From Candidatus Aerophobota bacterium (GTDB taxonomy: Bacteria > Aerophobota > Aerophobia > Aerophobales > AE-B3A): a DNA stretch of 20,160 nt. The stretch lies in the NCBI GenBank assembly GCA_030616535.1, contig JAUWXE010000008.1, positions 1 through 20,160 on the forward strand, read 5' to 3'. Made by a program: the position numbers and the translations under genes. The notes beneath the pieces were generated by a model. That model worked only from the letters and a program-made list of their open reading frames with translations. It made no database searches and had not been told where the DNA came from. Of the stretch, positions 7,723 to 14,138 are shown one piece after another. How positions within the stretch are numbered: the first letter of the stretch is position 1; each line of letters starts with the position of its first letter.

Positions 7723-8958
7723 TTAGAAAAGATCGAGCTGTTTTTCTCCCTTTTTTTCCTCCTCGTCAAATACTCTCACCTGACCGTAAACCCCGTCATA
7801 ACCACATCTTATCTTTACCCTTCCCTTTCTTACCCGCATTATACCTTCTACGATCCTGGAAGATGTTGATTGAGAGAGTTCGGTCTCTGACACCTCCAAC
7901 AATACTTTAAACTCACCCCCCAGCCGCTGAGTAATTCCCCTATATCGATCCTCTACGGCTTTGGTATCAACGCCCTGGCCTAGAGCTTCAGCGATGATCT
8001 CTGATAGAGGGATGAGATGTTTAAAAGGAATGTTATCTCCAGCCCCATTGAAGTCTTTATCCCTATCTGCTAGGTTCTCCACTCGATGCATTACTCCTAT
8101 GGTTAGCGGTTGACCGCATTTAGGACACAGATTTTTATGTTTTCGACTCTCTCTGGGAGAAAAACAAAGGCCACACCGACGATGACCGTCATAATGATAT
8201 TTTCCTTCCTGTGGGAAAAACTCAATAGTGTAGAGAAATTTTTCCTTATTTTTTTCCCTTAAGATTTTTTTGACATCCTTGTAGCCTGTCCTGTGAGAAA
8301 AGACATTGGCTTCTCTTCCTAATCTCGACGGAGAATGAGCATCAGAATTGGAGACAAGAGTGAATCTATCCAGGCTGGAAACTCGCCAGTTCATCTGGGG
8401 ATCACTACTCAGGCCTGTTTCCAGAGCATAGATATACTTTGTATATTCTCCAAAACATTCCTCAATAGAATCAAATCCATAATTAGCCCCAAATAAAGAA
8501 AACCAAGGAGTCCAGATATGAGCAGGGACAACGAAAGCATCCTCATGAGAGGCCAGAACAGTCTCCACTAAATCCTTTGCTTCCATTTTTAAGGTAGGAC
8601 GTCCATCGGAGTATAAATCCCCAAACCTGGCCAGTTTTTTATTTATTTTTTCCACTGCCTCGAAGCCGGGCGCAAAAATCAAATTATGAATTTTGCGGGT
8701 GATCCCATGAGAATAAAAGATATTGTTTACTTCTGTAGTTAAAATAAACAAAGTATTTCTGAATCGGTAAAGCCCATCTTCTTCAGGAGAAAGAGTCCTT
8801 TTTAAACTGTCTAACCAGACCGGATGAGTAAAATCGCCTGTTCCCACCAGGTCAATTCCCTTTAGCTCAGCCATCTCATCAAGATAGGGAATATCCATAT
8901 CCTTTGACGTGGCTCGACTGTATTTAGAATGAATATGGAAATCAGCAATAAAAGCCAT
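7723..8958 (-). CDS. Endonuclease Q-like PHP-domain DNA repair nuclease
   Basis: EndoQ enzymes cut DNA 5' of deaminated bases (hypoxanthine, uracil, xanthine) and abasic sites; they were first described in Thermococcales and later in some Bacillus. The 411-aa protein shows the PHP metal-ligand set: H8-x-H10, D42, H45, E76, H91, H147, D206-x-H208. A four-Cys zinc site follows (C262-x2-C265, C278-x2-C281) and then the C-terminal domain including HRVENLADR. The last five residues, QLDLF (407-411), exactly fit the bacterial sliding-clamp (DnaN) binding consensus QL[SD]LF, suggesting recruitment to the clamp as archaeal EndoQ is recruited to PCNA. It starts 14 nt after etfA and is the last gene of the acyl-CoA dehydrogenase operon, an apparently unrelated passenger. 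The family assignment is strong; activity is inferred. Confidence 0.88.
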   Translation of the reverse strand: MAFIADFHIHSKYSRATSKDMDIPYLDEMAELKGIDLVGTGDFTHPVWLDSLKRTLSPEEDGLYRFRNTLFILTTEVNNIFYSHGITRKIHNLIFAPGFEAVEKINKKLARFGDLYSDGRPTLKMEAKDLVETVLASHEDAFVVPAHIWTPWFSLFGANYGFDSIEECFGEYTKYIYALETGLSSDPQMNWRVSSLDRFTLVSNSDAHSPSRLGREANVFSHRTGYKDVKKILREKNKEKFLYTIEFFPQEGKYHYDGHRRCGLCFSPRESRKHKNLCPKCGQPLTIGVMHRVENLADRDKDFNGAGDNIPFKHLIPLSEIIAEALGQGVDTKAVEDRYRGITQRLGGEFKVLLEVSETELSQSTSSRIVEGIMRVRKGRVKIRCGYDGVYGQVRVFDEEEKKGEKQLDLF

Positions 8959-8972
8959 TTTCTTAGAGTGCC

Positions 8973-10169
8973 TCAGGACTTTCCTTTTTTTTCCAGCTTC
9001 TCTATTAATATTGGCAGAAATTTATGAAGATCCTCGACGATGCCGTAGGTAGCAATGTTGAAAATAGGAGCCTCAGGGTCTTTGTTGATAGCAACAATTA
9101 CCTCTGAGGTTCTCATTCCCACCTGATGCTGAATAGCCCCAGAAATCCCACAGGCTATATAGAGTTTAGGTTGAACAGTTTTTCCCGTCTGTCCTACCTG
9201 ATGATAGGGCTGAATCCAGCCAGCATCTACTACCGCCCGGGAGGCCCCCACAGCCCCTCCCAAAAGATCGGCTAATTTTCTGATAAGGGAAAAATTCTCT
9301 GGTTTACCCAGTCCCCGACCACCGGAGACAATGATCTCTGCTTCTTGTAAATCAACTGTTTCCTTTTCCTCCCTGATAAGAGTGATAATTTTTACTGCCT
9401 CATTGTTTTGGCTGAAAGTGGGATTAATCTCTATAATCTCTCCCTTTTTGCTATGGCCAGGTCTGGCTCTCCTCATCACTTTGGGTCTAACTGTAGCTAT
9501 CTGGGGACGATGACGAGGCGAAATAATCCTGGCCATAATGTTTCCTCCCAGAGCAGGCCGGGTTTGAATTAAGTTCCTCTCTTTTTTATCTATCTCAAGC
9601 CCTGTACAATCAGCAGTTAAGCCAGTTTGGAGGCGAGTTGCCACCCGTGGTGCAAGATCCCGACCGAGACTAGTAGCTCCCATCAAAATGACTTCCGGTC
9701 TTTTGAGGTTCACTGAATCAACTATGGCCTGAGTGTAAAGATCAGTCCGATAAGAGTTAAGAAGAGGATCCTCTATCAAATAGATTTTCTCTAAATCATA
9801 ATTCAAAAACTCTTCTGCTTTTCCTTTCATGTGGCTGCCTAAAAGAAAAACAGAAAGTTCCGCCCCCAGATCATTAGCCAGAGTCCTCCCCACTCCCAGA
9901 AGCTCATAAGTTACCGGCATAATCTCACCCTTGCGTTGTTCGGCAAATATCCATACTCCCCGGTAGGAAGATAGATCAACCCTTATCTTTTCTTTCTCCA
10001 GTACGATAGCCCGGAAGGGACAGGCATCTATGCAGGCTCCACAGAGATTGCAATTATCCAGTATCCTCACCTTTTTATTCTCGATCCTGATAGCGGAGAA
10101 AGGACAACTGGGTAAACATTTCTCACAGCCAGTACATTTTTCAATTATTATCTTGATCTTTCTCATCAA
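8973..10169 (-). CDS. etfA: Electron transfer flavoprotein alpha subunit with N-terminal 2x[4Fe-4S] ferredoxin domain
   Basis: Large ETF subunit that passes electrons between EtfB, ferredoxin and a dehydrogenase partner. Residues 1-60 are a bacterial ferredoxin domain: C12-x2-C15-x2-C18-x3-C22 and C40-x2-C43-x2-C46-x3-C50. EtfA N-terminal Rossmann-like domain follows (GVWIFAEQRKGEI, near 70-82), and the C-terminal FAD domain contains GGRGLGKPENF, GAVGASRAVVDAGW, QPYHQVGQTGKTV and the ACGISGAIQHQVGM stretch. This ferredoxin-fused form is known from bifurcating systems such as A. woodii CarE and lactate-dehydrogenase LctC. The ATG overlaps the etfB stop by 4 nt. In this context the partner is the acyl-CoA dehydrogenase two genes upstream. 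Confidence 0.95.
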   Translation of the reverse strand: MMRKIKIIIEKCTGCEKCLPSCPFSAIRIENKKVRILDNCNLCGACIDACPFRAIVLEKEKIRVDLSSYRGVWIFAEQRKGEIMPVTYELLGVGRTLANDLGAELSVFLLGSHMKGKAEEFLNYDLEKIYLIEDPLLNSYRTDLYTQAIVDSVNLKRPEVILMGATSLGRDLAPRVATRLQTGLTADCTGLEIDKKERNLIQTRPALGGNIMARIISPRHRPQIATVRPKVMRRARPGHSKKGEIIEINPTFSQNNEAVKIITLIREEKETVDLQEAEIIVSGGRGLGKPENFSLIRKLADLLGGAVGASRAVVDAGWIQPYHQVGQTGKTVQPKLYIACGISGAIQHQVGMRTSEVIVAINKDPEAPIFNIATYGIVEDLHKFLPILIEKLEKKGKS

Positions 10170-10957
10170 ATTGTTCTTCTTTTCTCTATTTCCAAAATTA
10201 ACTTATCCACCACTTGAGAAATTTCTCCCGAAAGAATCTCACCTCTCTTCGGAGGCTTGGGAATAAAAATTTTAACTACTTGTGTGGGAGACCCTTCTAA
10301 TCCAATTTTCCTCTTATCTAAAGGTAAATCTTCAGCGGCCCAGATGGGTATCTTTTCGGCCTTGGCTCTGAGAAGTCCTCTCAGAGAAGGGTAGCGAGGT
10401 TCATTTATATCTTTAGTTACGGTAACGAGAGCAGGAAGCGGCGACTCAACCACTTCAAATGCATCTTCTAAAACGCGCTCTACTCTAATTTTATTTTCAT
10501 TAACCTCTATCTTTCGAGCATAAGTTACCTGAGGTAAATTGAGCCACTCAGCCAGTCCCGGTCCAACCTGGGCAGTATCTCCATCAATGGCCTGTTTACC
10601 CAGAAGTATCAAGTCAAATGGCCCTATTCTTTTAATGGCCATAGCCAGAGTATAAGAAGTAGCCAGAGTATCAGAGCCAGCAAATAATCTATCTGACAAA
10701 AGCACCGCTCCGTCTACCCCCATAGCCAGAGCTTTCCTTAGAGATTCTTCTGCCTGTGAAGGGCCCATAGAAAGAACGGTAACATTGCCCCCTTTTTTCT
10801 CCTTCAATCTCAAGGCCTCCTCAATGGCATTTTCGTCGAATGGATTTATAATGCCAGGGACACCTTCCCTAATGAGAGTATTAGTCTGGGGATCAATCTT
10901 TACTTTTTGCAACTCTTCCGTATCAGGAACCTGCTTAATACAAACAATAGTGTTCAT
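10166..10957 (-). CDS. etfB: Electron transfer flavoprotein beta subunit, bifurcating type
   Basis: Small ETF subunit. The 263-aa protein starts MNTIVCIKQVPDT, typical of EtfB. It carries AIDGDTAQVGP at residues 123-133, the form found in NADH-oxidising, electron-bifurcating ETFs; the conventional respiratory type has a different sequence there (AIDDDCNQTG in the human protein). KDINEPRYPSLRG, a late conserved segment, is also present. It lies 3 nt after the acyl-CoA dehydrogenase stop and overlaps etfA by 4 nt, so a fixed EtfAB-dehydrogenase complex is likely. The bifurcating assignment rests on this motif plus the ferredoxin-EtfA partner, and is inference until tested. Confidence 0.95.
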   Translation of the reverse strand: MNTIVCIKQVPDTEELQKVKIDPQTNTLIREGVPGIINPFDENAIEEALRLKEKKGGNVTVLSMGPSQAEESLRKALAMGVDGAVLLSDRLFAGSDTLATSYTLAMAIKRIGPFDLILLGKQAIDGDTAQVGPGLAEWLNLPQVTYARKIEVNENKIRVERVLEDAFEVVESPLPALVTVTKDINEPRYPSLRGLLRAKAEKIPIWAAEDLPLDKRKIGLEGSPTQVVKIFIPKPPKRGEILSGEISQVVDKLILEIEKRRTI

Positions 10958-10960
10958 ACT

Positions 10961-12100
10961 TCATTCCTTAAGAATTTTATTGGCGATTATACCCCTTTGG
11001 ATCTCTGAGGTTCCCTCAATGATCTCAAAAAGTTTGGCCTCCCGCATGTAGCGCTCAACCGGATAATCCTTAGTGTAACCATAACCTCCCAGAATCTGAA
11101 CTGCTTTGGTAGTTACCTTCATAGCTACCTCCGAGGCGTATAGTTTGCCCATAGAAGCAATTTTTTCAAAAGGTTTTTCTTGATCAAGAAGCCAGGCAGC
11201 TCGATAAAGAAGGTACTTAGCTGCCTCTATCTCGGTAGCCATATCAGCTAAAGTATGCTGAATAGCCTGAAAACGGGAGATGGATCTTCCAAACTGCACC
11301 CTCTGCTTAGAATATTCTTTAGCTTCCTCAAAGGCAGCCTCTGCCACTCCTAAAGCTCCAATCCCCACTCCAATTCTTCCGGCAGCGAAGGTCTGCATTG
11401 CTACCCGGAAGCCCCTTTTCTCTTTGGACAAAAGGTTCTCCTTGGGAACTCTGCAATCACGGAAAATCAACTCCACGTTGGGCAAAGCGTCCAGTCCCAT
11501 CTTTTCAAAGTGCTGTCCGAAGCTAAAACCAGCCATTCCTTTTTCCAAGATGAAAGCAGTCAGCCCCCGCGGCCCCAGACTCCGATCCACAGTGGCAATT
11601 ACAATATATGTATGAGCCACTTCCCCGTTAGTAATAAAAATCTTACTGCCATTGAGAGTATAATGATCCCCTTCTTTTTTGGCAGTGGTCTGGACGTTTC
11701 CCACATCTGAACCTGCCTCTGGCTCTGTCAAAGCAAAAGCACCCAGAGCCTCTCCCCTAGCCAGGGGGGGAAGAAATTTCCTCTTTTGATCCTCCGTACC
11801 AAATACCATGAGAGGATAGGTACAGAGCAGGTTAGCTCCGAAAATTAAGCCAGTAGTGGCGCAGGCCTTAGAAATCTTCTCTGAGATCAGAGCCCAGGTG
11901 AGGTAATCCATTCCCAGTCCACCGTATTCCCTGGGAAGGGTAACCCCGAATAGATCTAGCTCGGCCAATTTCTTTATGTTTTTGCTGGGAAACTCTCCTT
12001 TTTTAGATATCTCATCAGCACGAGGAGCAAACTCAGCCTGGCTAACCTCCTCCACCAACTCCAGAATCATCTTCTGATCATCGCTTAGATCAAAATCCAT
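10961..12100 (-). CDS. Acyl-CoA dehydrogenase (butyryl-CoA/CarC-like)
   Basis: FAD enzyme that interconverts acyl-CoA and enoyl-CoA. Length 379 aa is standard. Visible family signatures are FALTEPEAGSD (122-132), NGSKIFITNG (150-159), LGGYGYTKDYPVERYMREAK (337-356) and FEIIEGTSEIQR (358-369), where Glu362 is the expected catalytic base. Operon order dehydrogenase-etfB-etfA matches clostridial bcd-etfBA and A. woodii carCDE; the ferredoxin-EtfA makes the latter the closer match. Probably NADH-dependent enoyl-CoA reduction coupled to ferredoxin reduction, but the CoA substrate cannot be read from sequence and oxidative use is possible. No crt, hbd, thl or CoA-ligase genes are nearby. AAGGA stands about 8 nt before the ATG. 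Confidence 0.93.
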   Translation of the reverse strand: MDFDLSDDQKMILELVEEVSQAEFAPRADEISKKGEFPSKNIKKLAELDLFGVTLPREYGGLGMDYLTWALISEKISKACATTGLIFGANLLCTYPLMVFGTEDQKRKFLPPLARGEALGAFALTEPEAGSDVGNVQTTAKKEGDHYTLNGSKIFITNGEVAHTYIVIATVDRSLGPRGLTAFILEKGMAGFSFGQHFEKMGLDALPNVELIFRDCRVPKENLLSKEKRGFRVAMQTFAAGRIGVGIGALGVAEAAFEEAKEYSKQRVQFGRSISRFQAIQHTLADMATEIEAAKYLLYRAAWLLDQEKPFEKIASMGKLYASEVAMKVTTKAVQILGGYGYTKDYPVERYMREAKLFEIIEGTSEIQRGIIANKILKE

Positions 12101-12158
12101 TTACTTTTCCTTCCGTTTTTCACTAGTGTGGCAGAGCCGACTTGACTATTAATGGTTT

Positions 12159-12186
12159 AATATACCTGTGGTAGGTGACTTGTCAA
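12159..12186 (-). promoter_or_regulatory. Sigma70-like promoter of the acyl-CoA dehydrogenase-etfBA-endoQ operon
   Basis: Minus-strand TTGACA (12186-12181), 16-bp spacer, TATATT (12164-12159), about 60 bp upstream of the ATG. The 168-bp gap between the GTPase gene and the dehydrogenase holds nothing else I can support; no rho-independent terminator is visible. Confidence 0.7.
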
Positions 12187-12268
12187 GGATTTAGAGAAGC
12201 GGGAGGGTTACGGATTTTGGCAGAGGAAGAGGGGAAACGAGAGAGAAAGATTGGCTTGCCTGGCTATC

Positions 12269-13258
12269 TTACACATGGAACTCTACGATATCACCGTCTT
12301 GTAAGGGATGATCACGATCGACTTGTTGACCCTCAAATTTGCTCGAGCCCCACATACGAACATATCTAAGATTATGAGCGAAATCCTTGTGAATGGCTTT
12401 AGCGGCATCGAAGACTATACTTCCCTTTTTAAGAACAATAGGATCTTTAAGATCGGCTGGCTTTCCAGGCTCTTTAGTGTATACTCGAATGATATTTAAG
12501 GCCTGGTAAATTTCTTTTTTCAGTTTAACCCAATCACCGGAACCCTCGCTAGATATAGAAATAATGGGAAATTTGTCAGCGTATAGATCTTTCAATGCCT
12601 CCAGATACCCTTCGGCTTCCTCAAGATCGCTTTTATTTCCCAGGATTATAGTTTTCTTATAAGCATCGCCAAAAAGTCCCACTTCCTCGGGCTCCTTAGA
12701 TACCAGCTTGATTCTGGATTCTTCTAATCTTTCCATGACCCCATCTATCTCCTCCAGCAGCTCATTGGTTCCGAGATCCACCACCAATAAGACAAGATCG
12801 GCACTGCGAATGATGGGTGGCAGCCAGGGTTGGATAAAATCACCCGTAATAGGAGGTGTATCTATCAGTTGAATTTTGATGTCTTCAAATTCTATCATTC
12901 CCACTTGAGGCTCCTGAGTGGTGAAAGGATAAGCACCAACTTGAGGATTAGCCTTAGTGAGACGAGATAGGATTTGAGATTTACCCACATTTGGGGATCC
13001 AATGAGTACTACCTGGGCGGCACCCTGTCTAGGTACATGGCGACTGTAGGTTCTTCTATGGGCTGTGCGAGGTTTTTGCATTTCCTTCTTGAGCTCGGAA
13101 ATTTTAGCTTTTAGGTCTCCCTGGAGTCTATCGGTACCCTTGTGTTTGGGCATTATAGCCCACATTTCTTTAAGGATAGCTAGTTTTTCTTCGTTGGTTC
13201 GGGCATCACGGTATCTTTTCTCAGCCTCATAATATTGAGGTGGAAGATTTGCAGGCAT
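12269..13258 (-). CDS. DRG/Obg-like GTPase with C-terminal TGS domain
   Basis: A 329-aa TRAFAC-class GTPase. An N-terminal helical region (about 1-65, including IMPKHKGTDRLQGDLK) precedes the G domain: G1 GSPNVGKS at 87-94, G2 YPFTT at 110-114, G3 DTPP at 133-136 (Pro in place of the usual Gly), G4 NKSD at 208-211, and SISS as G5. A TGS domain fills about 256-329 and ends in DGDIVEFHV. This resembles the archaeal/eukaryotic DRG branch more than bacterial Obg (which has the Obg fold) or YchF. Such GTPases are thought to act on ribosomes, but the precise role in bacteria is unknown. The start follows AAGGAG by about 11 nt. It is not overlapping its neighbours and has its own promoter. Confidence 0.88.
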   Translation of the reverse strand: MPANLPPQYYEAEKRYRDARTNEEKLAILKEMWAIMPKHKGTDRLQGDLKAKISELKKEMQKPRTAHRRTYSRHVPRQGAAQVVLIGSPNVGKSQILSRLTKANPQVGAYPFTTQEPQVGMIEFEDIKIQLIDTPPITGDFIQPWLPPIIRSADLVLLVVDLGTNELLEEIDGVMERLEESRIKLVSKEPEEVGLFGDAYKKTIILGNKSDLEEAEGYLEALKDLYADKFPIISISSEGSGDWVKLKKEIYQALNIIRVYTKEPGKPADLKDPIVLKKGSIVFDAAKAIHKDFAHNLRYVRMWGSSKFEGQQVDRDHPLQDGDIVEFHV

Positions 13259-13290
13259 ACTCTTTTTCTCTCCTTAATTAATCAAATTAA

Positions 13291-13318
13291 ATTTTACTAA
13301 ATTCTGATGAAAATTCAA
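13291..13318 (-). promoter_or_regulatory. Sigma70-like promoter of the TGS GTPase gene
   Basis: Minus-strand TTGAAT (13318-13313), 16-bp spacer, TAAAAT (13296-13291), in the AT-rich 79-bp gap after the exporter gene; followed by an AAGGAG ribosome-binding site before the ATG at 13258. Confidence 0.6.
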
Positions 13319-13337
13319 GAAATATCTCGGGACATCT

Positions 13338-13964
13338 TTACCTAACGATGGTTGACCCTATGAACCAGAGGCCAAAGCCAAAAAGCATCAAACCACAGAT
13401 AGTAAAAATGACTCTGTGAATTGTCTTACTCCACAGATGATGAGTCTTGTGAATAGCCATAGATACCAAAGAATACCACCCAAAATCGCAGAACCAGTGG
13501 ACTGTCGCCATCAAAATAAATCCTATTGTTCCAAATATAGTAGACTTAAGGATAAGCGCCGACCCGATGGTTGCCCACCATAAAAAGAAATAGGGATTGG
13601 CCGTCGTAGTAACGAGTCCCCCTACTATTGAACTATAGGAAGGATCTTCCCTTTTTTGCTTGATATCTACCCGAAATCTGATCATGTCAACTCCCAGGTA
13701 AATTAGCATCAGTCCACCGGCTATGCCTACGAAGATCTGAACCGGGGCCAATTTGAAAAAATTGGAAAGACCAAGGTATATCACGAGCATCAAAGGAAAT
13801 TCTATTATTCCGTGTCCTACAGCCACTAATGAGCCAGCCGCCCCCGATTTATAGCTTTTGGTTACGGTTACCGCAAACACCGGGCCAGGCATCATCACCC
13901 CGGATAGGGAGATCACTATCACTGTGAAGAGGAATAAGATTAACATAGCGGTAATCCAAGTCAC
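13338..13964 (-). CDS. LysE/RhtB-family amino-acid exporter
   Basis: Predicted inner-membrane protein of 208 aa with about six hydrophobic segments (roughly 4-25, 43-66, 72-94, 113-138, 141-165 and 183-205). The family hallmarks are MMPGPVFAV near 24-32 and the TTANPYFFLWW segment (120-130). LysE relatives export amino acids or related small solutes; the substrate cannot be predicted. The start used is GTG at 13964, directly after an in-frame TAA, with only a poor ribosome-binding site; the next in-frame ATG is at codon 7, so the exact N-terminus is uncertain. It is divergent from the metV-rnfC operon with back-to-back promoters, so the two may be co-regulated. Confidence 0.88.
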   Translation of the reverse strand: MTWITAMLILFLFTVIVISLSGVMMPGPVFAVTVTKSYKSGAAGSLVAVGHGIIEFPLMLVIYLGLSNFFKLAPVQIFVGIAGGLMLIYLGVDMIRFRVDIKQKREDPSYSSIVGGLVTTTANPYFFLWWATIGSALILKSTIFGTIGFILMATVHWFCDFGWYSLVSMAIHKTHHLWSKTIHRVIFTICGLMLFGFGLWFIGSTIVR

Positions 13965-13997
13965 TTACCAGAGAAAATAAAATCTTCAACCCCTGTC

Positions 13998-14025
13998 AAT
14001 ATATTAACTTCAGAAGAATAGTCAA
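13998..14025 (-). promoter_or_regulatory. Sigma70-like promoter of the LysE-type exporter
   Basis: Minus-strand TTGACT (14025-14020), 16-bp spacer, TATATT (14003-13998), about 35 bp before the GTG start. Its -35 box is only 8 bp from that of the divergent operon. Confidence 0.6.
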
Positions 14026-14038
14026 TTCTAAAATTGAC
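14021..14038. promoter_or_regulatory. Inverted repeat joining two divergent -35 boxes
   Basis: GTCAATT (14021-14027) and AATTGAC (14032-14038) are perfect 7-bp arms around CTAA. The dyad covers most of both -35 elements, so a protein bound here would affect both promoters. It may simply arise because two -35 boxes face each other. Confidence 0.4.
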
Positions 14039-14061
14039 ATCCATTTCGCGCTTGTTATAAT
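14034..14061 (+). promoter_or_regulatory. Consensus sigma70-like promoter of the metV-rnfC / metV / metF operon
   Basis: TTGACA (14034-14039), 16-bp spacer, TATAAT (14056-14061): both boxes perfect. The predicted transcript has a leader of about 70 nt before the ATG at 14139, with GGTGAGG as the ribosome-binding site. Confidence 0.8.
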
Positions 14062-14089
14062 GAATAAAAACAGAAACTTGCTCAAGACT

Positions 14090-14114
14090 CATCTTACAAG
14101 GCCCATCTTAGAAG
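14090..14114 (+). repeat. Short direct repeat in the metV-rnfC leader
   Basis: CATCTTACAAG (14090-14100) and CATCTTAGAAG (14104-14114) match at 10 of 11 positions with 14-bp spacing, between the promoter and the ribosome-binding site. It could be a regulator site or chance; no function is claimed. Confidence 0.35.
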
Positions 14115-14138
14115 TGAATTGAACGGTGAGGTTGCTAA

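Noticed and set aside
9331..11710. Several plus-strand reading frames of 60-111 codons opposite etfA, etfB and the dehydrogenase
   Set aside because: They lie entirely antisense to well-supported genes and have no recognisable domains or start signals.
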